DNA from: PALSA-1004 sp041483135
Lineage (GTDB): Bacteria > Pseudomonadota > Gammaproteobacteria > Burkholderiales > SG8-41
NCBI GenBank assembly: GCA_041483135.1
Contig: JBGPFE010000020.1
Coordinates: forward strand, 1 to 64,000
Reading direction: 5' to 3'
DNA: 64,000 bases
The notes beneath the pieces were generated by a model. It saw only the letters and a program-made list of their open reading frames with translations, had not been told where the DNA came from and did not search any database. How positions within the stretch are numbered: the first letter of the stretch is position 1; each line of letters opens with the position of its first letter. Shown in pieces: positions 1 through 8,022 of the stretch. Both the position numbers and the translations under genes were made by a program.

Positions 1-575
1 AGCATTATTTCTTCGAGGGGCTGTTCATCATCGTTTTTTCCGTTGCCGCGGCATTTTTTGCCGTGTGGCTGGGAAGCACAGGCCGCCATGACGATGTGCT
101 CTACCGCATCCATTTCCCCGACTCGGTAAGCGGGCTCGCGGTCGGCGATCCGCTGAAATTCCGCGGCGTCGATGTCGGCACGGTCAAGACGATGGTCATC
201 GATCCTGACGATACCCGCATGGTGCTGGTGGATGTGAGGTTGCGCAAGGAAACCCCGGTCAAGACCGACACCCGGGCGAGCCTCGCGCTGAAAGGCATCA
301 CCGGTGTCGTCTTTATCGAGCTGAACGGCGGAGACCCGGCGGCGCAGACCCTGCTTGCGGCCACGCCCCAGGGCAAGACTCCCGAGATTCCCTCGGAAAA
401 GACCGGCCTCAAAGCCATGCTCGACGAGCTGCCGAAGCTGGTCGAAAAATTCTCAGCGATCGAGGACCAGGTCAAGAAAGTCGTGACGAACGTCGGCGCG
501 TTGACGGACAAGGTCAAGGACAATCCTTCTCTGCTGCTCAGACGCCCCGAAGCAAAGCCCGAAGCAAAGCAATGA
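1..575 (+). CDS. MlaD/MCE-domain lipid-transport protein, 5' end outside window
   Basis: The reading frame is open from base 3, so the gene begins upstream of the window; 190 residues are visible. The first ~25 residues form one hydrophobic membrane anchor (FFEGLFIIVFSVAAAFFAVW), followed by an MCE/MlaD domain with the typical SGLAVGDPLKFRGVDVGTV block. MCE proteins bind phospholipids in the periplasm and work with an ABC transporter of the Mla/Pqi type. The C-terminal third is a helical tail rich in Lys, Val and Asp and ends in a PEAKPEAKQ sequence. The ABC ATPase and permease would be expected just upstream, outside the window. A GTG at base 63 is an internal codon within the membrane helix, not a convincing start. 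Confidence 0.88.
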   Translation, partial: HYFFEGLFIIVFSVAAAFFAVWLGSTGRHDDVLYRIHFPDSVSGLAVGDPLKFRGVDVGTVKTMVIDPDDTRMVLVDVRLRKETPVKTDTRASLALKGITGVVFIELNGGDPAAQTLLAATPQGKTPEIPSEKTGLKAMLDELPKLVEKFSAIEDQVKKVVTNVGALTDKVKDNPSLLLRRPEAKPEAKQ

Positions 576-727
576 TGCCGGAAAGGACTGCGGGAAAATC
601 GTGGTCCGTTCCCGAGGATTAGCGCCATCGGTGTGTAAGAAATTGTAAGCGCGCAGCGTGGGCTGAACTTTAGCCCGACACGCGGTCTGAGCATCAACAC
701 GTTCTGAACTATCTGCCGCCCGCAACC

Positions 728-1564
728 ATGCGCCGTCGTATTCTGTCCTGTCTGCTTTTGCTTGCCGTCTCGTTCGATGCGGCGGCGGGCGATCTTTACA
801 CCGCGCTCAACCGGCTGCGCGCGGGTGTAGGCAATTGCGCCGTCGCGGAAAAATTGCCGCCGCTGCAGCCACAGGCCGCGCTCGAGCGCGTCGCCAGAGA
901 TCTTGCGCGGGGAGATAACCTGCAGCGAAGCCTGAATGCGGCCGGGTACAGGGCGACGCGTTCCACTGCCCTTAGCATCAAGGGTGACGGGGTCGGCGCA
1001 CACGCGGCAGGGATGCTGGCAAAACAAAGCTCCTGCGAGCGGTTGCAGGATGCCGCGATGACGGAGGTCGGCATTTACCTCGACGCGCGCCAGGTCTGGA
1101 TCGTGATGGCGGCGCCGTTTGCGCCGTCGGTGGGGATGTCCGGGCAGGCGGCGGGGCAGCGCGTGCTCGACCTCGTCAACCAGGCTCGCGCCGCGCCGCG
1201 CTCCTGTGGCAACCGGAAGTTCAATGCGGCGCGGCCGGTGCGCTGGAACGACACGCTTGCCGAGGCCTCGCGGCTGCATGCCGAGGACATGGCGCGCTAC
1301 AACTACTTCAGCCACAGCGGCCGCGACGGTTCCAATCCGGCGCAACGTGTCGAGCGCGCGGGCTACCGATACCGCTCTACCGGCGAAAACATCGCCGCCG
1401 GGCCAATGAAACCCGAGGATGCGGTGGCGGGCTGGATCAAAAGCCCGGGGCATTGCGCCAACCTGATGAATCCGGCGTTTACCGAAATGGGCGCCGCCTT
1501 CGCGGTCGATCGCAGGAGCGAGATGGGCGTGTACTGGTCGCAGGCGTTCGGCACGCCGCGCTGA
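728..1564 (+). CDS. Secreted protein with two tandem CAP (SCP/PR1-like) domains
   Basis: The 278-residue product starts with a Sec signal peptide (residues 1-20, ending AAA-G). Residues 146-278 are a clear CAP domain of the YkwD type, with FSHSG around His196, the GEN motif at Glu220 and the GHCANLMNP block near 241. Residues 22-130 look like a second, degenerate copy: a similar opening (LYTALNRLRA versus VLDLVNQARA), a paired Cys and a similar closing strand (VWIVMAAPF versus VYWSQAFG), but without the CAP His/Glu residues. The protein is probably periplasmic or extracellular. Function of bacterial CAP proteins is mostly unknown. It is monocistronic, 152 bases after the MlaD-like gene. Confidence 0.82.
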   Translation: MRRRILSCLLLLAVSFDAAAGDLYTALNRLRAGVGNCAVAEKLPPLQPQAALERVARDLARGDNLQRSLNAAGYRATRSTALSIKGDGVGAHAAGMLAKQSSCERLQDAAMTEVGIYLDARQVWIVMAAPFAPSVGMSGQAAGQRVLDLVNQARAAPRSCGNRKFNAARPVRWNDTLAEASRLHAEDMARYNYFSHSGRDGSNPAQRVERAGYRYRSTGENIAAGPMKPEDAVAGWIKSPGHCANLMNPAFTEMGAAFAVDRRSEMGVYWSQAFGTPR

Positions 1565-1592
1565 TTTAAATTTCCAGGGGCGGCCCTTCCCT

Positions 1593-1700
1593 GGATTGGT
1601 GATTGAGCAATTAAGTAATTCGGGATTAAGTGATTGGATTACTCAATCGCTCAATCGCTAAATCACTTAATCGCCAGATTCCCCTCCCGCCCCCCCGCTT
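1593..1700. repeat. Intergenic word-repeat hairpin, family A copy 1
   Basis: A run of GATTGAGCAATTAAGTAATT-type words is followed by its approximate complement (ACTCAATCGCTCAATCGC), then by the right flank CGCCAGATTCCCCTCCCGC shared with other copies. A GGGGTCAGTG tag follows at about 1720. The 349-base stretch 1565-1913 holds this repeat and no convincing gene other than the leader of the next one. Confidence 0.7.
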
Positions 1701-1913
1701 CGCTCGCCCCACTGCAGACAAGGGGTCAGTGCCGGGTTACTTTTCAAAAATCAAGATAATTCGGCTCCGGCCCCTGTGGCGGGGTTTCGCCGCAATTCAG
1801 GGCGCGAACGCTTTGCGGTACGGACAGTCATATAAGCATGCGCACGGCTGAAGGTGGCCGGCGCGTGTTTATCCGCGCAGTGTATTTGCGCCCGACACGA
1901 TGGAGGATGTCAA

Positions 1914-2303
1914 ATGCTGACCCACGATTTGCAGCGAGACAAAAGCATATTGGTGCTCAAGCCCGACGGGCCGCTCGAAGCGGCCGATTTCACGACGCTG
2001 GCAAGTCACGTCGATGCTTATCTGGAGCAAAAGGGAAAGCTGCGCGGCGTATTGGTGCGCGCAAAATCGTTTCCCGGCTGGAAGGACTTCGGCGCGCTGC
2101 TCGCTCACCTGAAGTTCGTCAAGAATCATCATCGGAAAATCGAGAAAGTGGCGGTCGTCGCGGATGGCGGCGTTGCGAACATCATGCCGCATTTCGCAAG
2201 CCATTTCATCCGTGCGGAGGTCAGGCATTTCGACTATGCAAACGAGAGCGCCGCCTGGGACTGGCTCATGGAACGCGGCCCCCAGGCGCGCACCGCCGCG
2301 TAA
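1914..2303 (+). CDS. SpoIIAA/STAS-like protein
   Basis: The 129-residue protein resembles the SpoIIAA-like (STAS/SEC14-type) family: an early strand (ILVLKPDGPLEAADF), a central GWKDFGALLAHLKFVKNHH segment and a strand VAVVADGG. These small cytosolic proteins are common in proteobacteria and no precise function is established. I chose the ATG at 1914 because GGAGG lies at 1902-1906, eight bases upstream; a start at 1854 would add residues of no family character. It stands alone, with a convergent phosphatidyltransferase gene downstream. Confidence 0.78.
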   Translation: MLTHDLQRDKSILVLKPDGPLEAADFTTLASHVDAYLEQKGKLRGVLVRAKSFPGWKDFGALLAHLKFVKNHHRKIEKVAVVADGGVANIMPHFASHFIRAEVRHFDYANESAAWDWLMERGPQARTAA

Positions 2304-2407
2304 ACGGAATCGCCGACAGGATTCGAGACGGCGCCGCGCGACGGCGTTCCATTTTCAGCGGTTCGCGGACGCTTAGCGCAGCGTCCGCAGCTGCCGGTCG
2401 GGCGCCA

Positions 2408-3082
2408 TCAGAATTTGGGAATGCGCAGAGTCTTGCTGATCATCAAGGTCCCCGACAACAGGAACAGCAGGGCAAGCGGATGCAAATCCCACGGTCCGCC
2501 CGTCCACACGCCCCAGTAAAGATTCCCGCCCAGCCGATCCTGCCACGCGAGCACCGCCAATAGCGCGATCAGCAGCACGCTGGTGGGGATCGGCGTGCCT
2601 TCAAAGTAGGCAACCTTGTCGGCGCCTTGCGAAAGGCTCTCGGCGGTCACGTTGTAGCGCGCGAGGCGGCTCACCCCGCAACATACAAAGTAAATCAGCA
2701 CAACCGAGTCCCAACCGCCGCGCAGGCCGGCGGCAAATCCGAGTGCCGCGGGGGCGACGCCAAACGAGATGACGTCAGCCAGCGAATCGAGTTCGCGCCC
2801 GAGCGCCGAGTTGGTATGCCGCCAGCGCGCTATGCGGCCATCGAGCACGTCGAATACCAGCGCCGCCGGCGCCATCGCCGCCGCGGCGAGGAAGTGGGCC
2901 ACCGACGCGTTGCCGACGTAGATCATGGCGAGAAAAATCGTCGCCACCCCGCAGGCTGCGTTGGCGAGCGTGAAAAAATCGGCGAGATGAAAACCCCGCA
3001 GCATCGAGAAATGTTTGCGCTGATTAACCGGCGAGGGCGTGGATGGAGGCATTATTTCCTGATTGATGTTTTGCATGGCCAC
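2408..3082 (-). CDS. pssA: CDP-diacylglycerol-serine O-phosphatidyltransferase-like membrane enzyme
   Basis: The 224-residue membrane protein carries the full CDP-alcohol phosphatidyltransferase signature: Asp78, Asp81-Gly82, Ala85-Arg86, Gly95, Asp99 and Asp103. Several hydrophobic segments surround it. The family moves a phosphatidyl group from CDP-diacylglycerol onto an alcohol; the sequence around FFTLANAACG and the SLADVISFG context fit phosphatidylserine synthase, the first step to phosphatidylethanolamine. Another alcohol acceptor cannot be excluded from sequence alone. The Crp/Fnr-type gene lies directly upstream on the same strand, 98 bases away. Confidence 0.85.
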   Translation of the reverse strand: MAMQNINQEIMPPSTPSPVNQRKHFSMLRGFHLADFFTLANAACGVATIFLAMIYVGNASVAHFLAAAAMAPAALVFDVLDGRIARWRHTNSALGRELDSLADVISFGVAPAALGFAAGLRGGWDSVVLIYFVCCGVSRLARYNVTAESLSQGADKVAYFEGTPIPTSVLLIALLAVLAWQDRLGGNLYWGVWTGGPWDLHPLALLFLLSGTLMISKTLRIPKF

Positions 3083-3180
3083 CTTCTGTCAAAACGACCT
3101 ACCGTCAATTGGCGCAACCAAGCCAGCAGCCTGAATGGTGATGCCTTTACGGTCAGTATGCGCCTGGCATCAACTGGCAA

Positions 3181-3846
3181 TTACCAGCGGGCTGGCAGGG
3201 CCCTGTTGATGGTTATTTTTTTCCTCTCGACTTTGATGTATCCACCGACGGCAAGGTCTCTGAATATCCGGTTAATCGTCTCGCGTGACGACCCCACCCG
3301 GCTGGCCATGTCCTGCTGCGTCAGTTTCTCGGAAATAACAAGCTTTCCCTCCTGTTCAACCGCAAGATCGAGCAGCAATCTGGAGACCCTGCCGTAGACA
3401 TCGAGCATGGCGCGGCTTCTTATATTTTTATTAAGTCCTCGTACTATATGAATAAGATCTTTGATCACGTGCAGCGAGATATCCGGATGTTCGTGCAAGA
3501 GGTGCGCGAAATCGGTTTTTGAGATGACTGCGAAACGGGACGGTTCGAGCGTCACTACCGATGCCGACCGGGGCAGCTCATCGAGCGCCATCTCGCCGAA
3601 GTACCCCCCGGGACCTTTAATGTCGAGAATAAGTTCTTTGCCGCTTTCATCACTGAGGCATACCTTAACCTTGCCGGAAAGAACTACGTACAGGGACCCC
3701 GTGAATTCCCCCTCGCTGATAACAATCGCATTCTTGACGAACGTTTTTATCACCGCTTTATCGGCGACGGCGCGCAGCTCGTCTTCCTGCAAGCCCGAGA
3801 ACAGCGGACCCAGAAACAGCGGGGTCATTTTCAGGCTGACCGGCAT
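3181..3846 (-). CDS. Crp/Fnr-family transcriptional regulator
   Basis: The protein has 221 residues from the ATG at 3846; a GTG at 3858 could add four. Residues about 10-125 form a cyclic-nucleotide-binding-like beta barrel with GGYFGEMALDELPRSASV at 80-97. A long dimerisation helix follows, then a Crp-type winged helix with recognition segment near 175-198 (LTQQDMASRVGSSRETINRI). There is only one cysteine, so it lacks the Fe-S cluster ligands of oxygen-sensing FNR. The effector is unknown. Its base composition looks less GC-rich than the neighbouring genes. Confidence 0.88.
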   Translation of the reverse strand: MPVSLKMTPLFLGPLFSGLQEDELRAVADKAVIKTFVKNAIVISEGEFTGSLYVVLSGKVKVCLSDESGKELILDIKGPGGYFGEMALDELPRSASVVTLEPSRFAVISKTDFAHLLHEHPDISLHVIKDLIHIVRGLNKNIRSRAMLDVYGRVSRLLLDLAVEQEGKLVISEKLTQQDMASRVGSSRETINRIFRDLAVGGYIKVERKKITINRALPARW

Positions 3847-4229
3847 GGAAAACCCCACGAGAGGGCGCCCCTGGCGGGAGCGCCGGGGGACGCCGCGTCA
3901 GCCTGGGGCGGGCCCTGCCTGACGACGTCGCAGTCTTTCTGCGCGCCTGCAATGAGCGGCATGCAGCCACCATCGAGCAGCAACGGCGAGGCGAGTATCG
4001 CGGGCGGAAAGAGGTTTTTCATAAGGAACGGACGATGCAATGCCAATGGAATTACTGCCAAGCTACAGCAGGACTATTATTCTGTATGTGCGGCGACGCA
4101 CAGAGCGCGCGGTTTGCGAAGGGGACAATGCCCGCTACGACAAATGGCGGACGGAATGCCTTTATCGCATCGCCCAGGTAATGCAAGGCTACGCTGCCTG
4201 GCTTCATGGTTCATGGAAAGGGCCATCCT
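3847..4229. other. 383-base interval with two doubtful small reading frames
   Basis: Between the Crp/Fnr gene and the HdeD-like gene I see no firm gene. On the minus strand a frame ending at 3831 could encode a short protein opening MKNLFPPAILASPLLLDGGC, which faintly resembles a lipoprotein leader but has a poor lipobox. On the plus strand 4040-4252 could encode 70 residues containing a KWRTECLYRIAQVMQGYAAW segment; it lacks a ribosome-binding site and overlaps the next gene. Neither is called as a gene. Confidence 0.4.
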
Positions 4230-4811
4230 ATGAGCATCCAGTCGACAAATGACGCCAAACCGCTGGCGAGCGACGTTGCGGCGCTGGTGCAAGCGCACTG
4301 GCGGCGTTTCCTGGTGCAGGGCGCGCTCATGATAGCGCTCGGCACTTTGGCCGTCGCGTTGCCGGTCGTCATCACGCTTGCAATCGAGATCCTCATCGGC
4401 TGGCTGCTCGTTATCGGCGGCGTCTGGCGCGCCATTTCTCTCGCGCGCTCATCCCGCATGCCCGGCTTCGGATGGTCGCTGGCGATGGCCATGGTCGCGA
4501 TTGTGCTCGGCGCGATGCTGGTGATGATGCCGCTTGCGGGCATGCTTACGCTGACCATGCTGCTGATCACGTTCTTTGTCCTGGAGGCTGTCGGCAAGAT
4601 TCTTTTTGCGCTCGATCTGCGCAAGCACTCGCAGAACTGGGGCTGGGTCCTCGCGACCGGTGTTATCGATCTGCTACTGGCCGCGCTCATTTTTTCCGGC
4701 TGGCCGAGCACGGCAGCGTGGGCGATCGGACTTCTGGTCGGTATCAATATGATCTTTTTCGGCGCATCGCTGGTAATGATTTCGCTGGCGGCGCGCGTCG
4801 CGAAGGCATGA
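4230..4811 (+). CDS. HdeD-family (DUF308) membrane protein
   Basis: The 193-residue protein has a short cytosolic N-terminus and about six hydrophobic helices in pairs, the layout of the HdeD/DUF308 family named after an E. coli acid-resistance membrane protein. Internal repetition typical of DUF308 is visible (ALMIALGTLAVALPV, AMVAIVLGAMLVMMPL, GVIDLLLAALIFSGWP). I chose the ATG at 4230, preceded by GGAAAGGG, over an ATG at 4206. A role in stress tolerance is only inferred from the family name. A family A repeat follows the stop codon. Confidence 0.82.
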   Translation: MSIQSTNDAKPLASDVAALVQAHWRRFLVQGALMIALGTLAVALPVVITLAIEILIGWLLVIGGVWRAISLARSSRMPGFGWSLAMAMVAIVLGAMLVMMPLAGMLTLTMLLITFFVLEAVGKILFALDLRKHSQNWGWVLATGVIDLLLAALIFSGWPSTAAWAIGLLVGINMIFFGASLVMISLAARVAKA

Positions 4812-4827
4812 ACGGGGTCGAAGCAGG

Positions 4828-4960
4828 ATTGGTGATTGAGCGATTGGCGAATTTAGCGATTGAGTGATCGAGTAACCCGATCACTCAATCGCTTGGCTCC
4901 TCGCTTCGCTCTCCCCTGATCGCTTGATCGCCAGATTCCCCGCACGCTCTCCCGGCTCAC
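4828..4960. repeat. Intergenic word-repeat hairpin, family A copy 2
   Basis: GGTGATTGAGCGATTGGCGA and further GATTGAG words are followed by the complementary ATCACTCAATCG, then by CGCTTGGCTCCTCGCTTCGC and CGCCAGATTCCCC. A GGGGTCG tag precedes it at about 4814. It lies between the HdeD-like and PAP2 genes. Confidence 0.7.
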
Positions 4961-4987
4961 TCGCTTGACGACGATTGAACGTCAAAC

Positions 4988-5728
4988 GTGATCGTCTCCA
5001 GGACCACGCAATTCCTTCGACGCCGTTTCCCACGGCAGTTTTCGTTCGTACAGGCGCGGCTCTCACGAGAAGGCTTGTTCGGCCTGCATCTGACCATCGG
5101 TACAGCAATCGTGGCCGGCGCGGCATGGCTGTTTGGTGGTATCGCCCAGGACTTGATCGCCGGCGACCCGCTCATCCTGATCGATCGGCTCATCTCGGAA
5201 TGGTTTCGTTTGCATCCGACACCGCGTTTCAATATGGAAATGCAATTGGCGTCGGAGCTCGCATCCGTCGCCGCCGTCAGCAGCCTGTTCGCGCTCATGA
5301 GCTGCGTTTTTATATGGAAGCGATTATGGTACTGGCTATTGGGACTCGTGTTGGCCGTTCCGGGCGGTATGCTTCTCAACGCACTCTTGAAGGATTTGTT
5401 CGGCAGAGGAAGGCCCGGATGGGCAGATCCGTTGACATCGCTCGCAGATTATAGTTTTCCCAGCGGCCATACGATGATGGCGACGATCATCTATGGTTTC
5501 GCGGCTACCTGCCTGATTCTAAGAATCGGGGCCTGGCCGTGGCGCTTTTTTATAGCGGCTATAACGATCATGCTCGTTTTTCTGGTTGCGATAAGCAGGA
5601 TGTATCTGGGAGCGCATTACTTGAGCGATATATTGGCGGCAATGGCGGCAGGAACGGCCTGGCTCGCGCTATGCCTTACCGCAGTGGAACAATTGCGCCG
5701 CTACCGGAACAAACCGCGGGTCCAATAA
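4988..5728 (+). CDS. PAP2-family membrane phosphatase
   Basis: The 246-residue membrane protein has the three phosphatase motifs of the PAP2 superfamily: KDLFGRGRP (Lys135, Arg142), FPSGH (158-161) and SRMYLGAHYLSD (Ser203-Arg204, His210, Asp214). About five to six membrane helices are visible. Such enzymes remove phosphate from lipid phosphates such as phosphatidic acid, phosphatidylglycerophosphate or undecaprenyl pyrophosphate at the periplasmic face; the substrate is not readable here. The start at 4988 is the first ATG after the repeat and has only a weak ribosome-binding site. Confidence 0.88.
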   Translation: MIVSRTTQFLRRRFPRQFSFVQARLSREGLFGLHLTIGTAIVAGAAWLFGGIAQDLIAGDPLILIDRLISEWFRLHPTPRFNMEMQLASELASVAAVSSLFALMSCVFIWKRLWYWLLGLVLAVPGGMLLNALLKDLFGRGRPGWADPLTSLADYSFPSGHTMMATIIYGFAATCLILRIGAWPWRFFIAAITIMLVFLVAISRMYLGAHYLSDILAAMAAGTAWLALCLTAVEQLRRYRNKPRVQ

Positions 5729-5773
5729 ATAGTCGTCGAGTGCTCGCCGGTGTCGGACCACGGTTTTTTAGAT

Positions 5774-5860
5774 CGGTGATTGAGCAATACTCAGTGATGG
5801 GTAATGGGTAATGGGTAATGGGAAACCCCATCGCTCATCGCTCATCGCTCATCACCTGTT
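5774..5860. repeat. Word-repeat hairpin, hybrid of family A and a GGGTAAT family
   Basis: The element opens with the family A word GGTGATTGAGCAAT, then iterates GGGTAAT four times, and closes with CATCGCTCATCGCTCATCGC. A tag GTCGGACCACGGTTT precedes it. It sits between two convergent genes and could act as a bidirectional terminator. Confidence 0.65.
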
Positions 5861-5892
5861 ATTCAGGGCCGCCCCCGGGAAAACCACTGGCG

Positions 5893-6771
5893 TCAATTTA
5901 CTGCCGCCGGCACGGCCCCTTTTCGAATCGCCGGCACCACCGGCGGCTGGCCGGTTTCCTTGAGGATGCCCTGCGCTTCCGGCAAGAGCAGGAAGCCGAC
6001 GAAGTCCGTCGCCTCTTTCACATAGCGGGCGGTGCCCGGGACGGTCGCCGCGTTGCGGATTGCTTCGCTCAGGTTGACGCTGTCGGGAAAGCGGACGATA
6101 TCGACATCGTTGCGCGCCGCCACGGCCGCCGAGTAGTAGACGACGCCCGCGTTCGCGCGTCCTTCTTTCACGGCGTTGACGGTGCCGGGAACGTTGGTGG
6201 GCTTGGCGGGGTCGGCCGGCGCGCTGTCGAGGATCTTTTGCGCGAGTTCCGGTTTTCCTTCCTGCACCGCGGCTCGCTTGAGGAACTCGATCGTGCGGTT
6301 GGTGGCGAGGTCCGTCGCGCCCGTCACCCGCGCGAACTTCACCTGCGGTCCGGCCAGATCGCTGACCCGGCGAATGCCGAGTGGATTTCCCTTGGTGGTG
6401 ATGACCGCCATTTCGTTGGCGGAGAAGACGACATACCACGTGGCCGCGTCCTTGCCCGAGCCCGCGAGTTTCTTGTTCATCAAATCCTCGTCGATGACCG
6501 CGGGAGCAGAGGGCGCGAAGACGTCGCAAACGTCGCCGTTCAGGATGCGCCTGGCGAGATCCCGGGACACGCCGGAGGTGAGTTTGAGGGTGACGCCCGC
6601 ATGCTTCACCTCGAACGCCTGCTTGAGCGCGCGCATCGGACCGGCCAGGGAATCGGCGTGAAACACTTCCAGCTCGGCGGCCGTGGCGCCGGTGACGAGA
6701 AGCACCGACAACAAGGCCAATCGCGAAAGGAACCGACCGCCGCGTACGAGCGTTGCAACCATCCGTTTCAT
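5893..6771 (-). CDS. Periplasmic substrate-binding protein, molybdate/sulfate (ModA-like) type
   Basis: The 292-residue protein has a signal peptide (residues 1-31, ending TGATAA) and a type II periplasmic binding fold close to ModA: LEVFHADSLAGPM at the start, then TSGVSRDLARRILNGDVCDVF and a C-terminal GTARYVKEATDFVGFLLLPEAQ. The family binds oxyanions or metals for ABC transporters. No permease or ATPase gene is adjacent, so it is an orphan here. The ATG at 6771 has AAGGAGGG seven bases upstream and is preferred over 6819. Confidence 0.84.
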   Translation of the reverse strand: MKRMVATLVRGGRFLSRLALLSVLLVTGATAAELEVFHADSLAGPMRALKQAFEVKHAGVTLKLTSGVSRDLARRILNGDVCDVFAPSAPAVIDEDLMNKKLAGSGKDAATWYVVFSANEMAVITTKGNPLGIRRVSDLAGPQVKFARVTGATDLATNRTIEFLKRAAVQEGKPELAQKILDSAPADPAKPTNVPGTVNAVKEGRANAGVVYYSAAVAARNDVDIVRFPDSVNLSEAIRNAATVPGTARYVKEATDFVGFLLLPEAQGILKETGQPPVVPAIRKGAVPAAVN

Positions 6772-6879
6772 CTTGCCCTCCTTCCGGGTCATGCGGAGCC
6801 ACTTCATGGTATCGATCATTCCATGCGCACCGCAATAAACGGGACCGGGGTCGATTATGTTGGCGCGCCGGGAAAAATT

Positions 6880-6940
6880 AATCAGGGTCGGTGTAACTTT
6901 TGCTTTGGCGCGCGTTGGAAACCTGACACTGACCCTGATT
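6880..6940. repeat. Inverted repeat carrying the GGGTC(G/A)GTGT tag in both orientations
   Basis: AATCAGGGTCGGTGT at 6880-6894 pairs with ACACTGACCCTGATT at 6926-6940 with one mismatch, giving a 15-bp stem and a 31-base loop. It lies between a gene start (6771) and a gene stop (6968), so it could end transcription of neither upstream gene on the plus strand; on the minus strand it follows the Rossmann oxidoreductase gene. Confidence 0.7.
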
Positions 6941-6967
6941 ATTGTTCAGCGTTCCGTCCGGCTCGGA

Positions 6968-7711
6968 TCAATTGAGCGTGGCAACAATCCGGCGGATCTG
7001 CTCTGGCGTGTGCTCGCCGGCAAGCGGTGTTCCCGGGATCAAATGTTTGCCCATGACAAGCGGCCCGACCACGACCGGCTCGAGGCCGACATCACGCACC
7101 AGTCGCGACGCCGTCGCGAGGGCGTTCGCATCGTCGCCCGCGATCGGCATCCCGGTACGCTCGCCCTTGCTCTGCGCAAATCCCGGCAGCTTCGCGTAAC
7201 CGATGGCATTGAAAGCGCGGACGATGCGCGCCCCCGGCAGGAGCTCCGCCGAAGCCAAACCGGCGCCCTTTTCCCGCGCCCACGTCGCAATTTCGCCATC
7301 GCGCGCGACTATGGGGTTGCTCGCATCGACCACCACTTTGTCCTTGATCAGTTCCACCAGATCCCTGCCCACCTGCCGCAGCGCGCCATAAGGCACAGCG
7401 ATCAGTATCACGTCACCGAATGCGGCGGCCTCGCGCGATGTTCCTGCCCGGGCGTTGGGCCCGAGCTTTGCTGCCAGCGCTTTATCGTGCTCGATATCGA
7501 GCGACGAGAACATGACTTCGTGCCCGGCCTTGATCCAAAGCTCGCCGAGCGTCCCGCCGATTCTGCCCGAGCCGACGATCCCGATCTTCATTTTGCCTTC
7601 CGCTGCACTCGCCACGCGCGCTGCGAACGGCAGACCGCCCAGGGCGAGAGTTGCCGCGGCGACCTTGAGTAGTCGACGGCGGTCCTGCCTGCTCACGTTT
7701 TTTGCGTTCAT
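6968..7711 (-). CDS. NADPH-dependent F420-reductase-like Rossmann protein with Tat signal
   Basis: The 247-residue protein begins with a twin-arginine leader (SRQDRRRLLKVAAATLALGG, ending near ASA at 34-36). After it comes a Rossmann domain with MKIGIVGSGRIGGTLGELW, and the motifs DVILIAVPYGAL and DASNP found in the F420-reductase-like/NADP oxidoreductase family. The family usually reduces NADP with a deazaflavin or acts as a general dehydrogenase in the cytosol, so a Tat leader is unusual and would place the folded enzyme with its cofactor in the periplasm. No F420 biosynthesis gene is in the window. Confidence 0.85.
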   Translation of the reverse strand: MNAKNVSRQDRRRLLKVAAATLALGGLPFAARVASAAEGKMKIGIVGSGRIGGTLGELWIKAGHEVMFSSLDIEHDKALAAKLGPNARAGTSREAAAFGDVILIAVPYGALRQVGRDLVELIKDKVVVDASNPIVARDGEIATWAREKGAGLASAELLPGARIVRAFNAIGYAKLPGFAQSKGERTGMPIAGDDANALATASRLVRDVGLEPVVVGPLVMGKHLIPGTPLAGEHTPEQIRRIVATLN

Positions 7712-7905
7712 CTTAAATTCCCCGTAAAATTTTGTCCGTAAACCAACCGGCGTTGTAAAACGAATCCTCTCTTATTCGCCGCGTCAGAGCAGCGTACAGT
7801 AACTACGCCGCTGCCGGTACGCAAGGGCCGGTGATTTTCCCTGCAAACAGGCAGCAAGAAAGCATAAACCGGGTAAAGAAATGGGGACGGAGCCCGGTTT
7901 ATTAG

Positions 7906-8010
7906 GATGGTGATTAAGCAATTCAGTAATTGAGTGATTGAGTAACAAAATCGCTGGGCCCCTCGCTGCGCTCTCCCCTAATCGCTTAATTCCCAGACTC
8001 CCCTCCCGCT
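7906..8010. repeat. Intergenic word-repeat hairpin, family A copy 4
   Basis: GGTGATTAAGCAATTCAGTAATTGAGTGATTG is read in the first arm; the second arm is AACAAAATCGCTGGGCCC, and CTCGCTGCGCTCTCCCCTAATCGC plus CCAGACTCCCCTCCC close it. A tag GGGGACGGAGCCCGGTTT lies directly before it. The 311-base gap 7712-8022 holds only this element. Confidence 0.7.
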
Positions 8011-8022
8011 TTCCCGGAAACG

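Noticed and set aside
101..1453. 450-residue frame on the minus strand
   Set aside because: It runs antisense to the MlaD-like gene and the CAP gene, both of which have clear families. High GC makes long antisense frames common here.
1630..1851. Short frame opening MIGLLNRSIAKSLNRQIPLP
   Set aside because: It translates the family A repeat; similar peptides arise from other copies.
3181..3846. Calling the Crp/Fnr regulator FNR
   Set aside because: Only one cysteine is present, so it cannot hold the four-Cys Fe-S cluster of oxygen-sensing FNR.
4040..4252. 70-residue plus-strand frame
   Set aside because: It has no ribosome-binding site and overlaps the start of the HdeD-like gene. Kept as doubtful only in the interval note.
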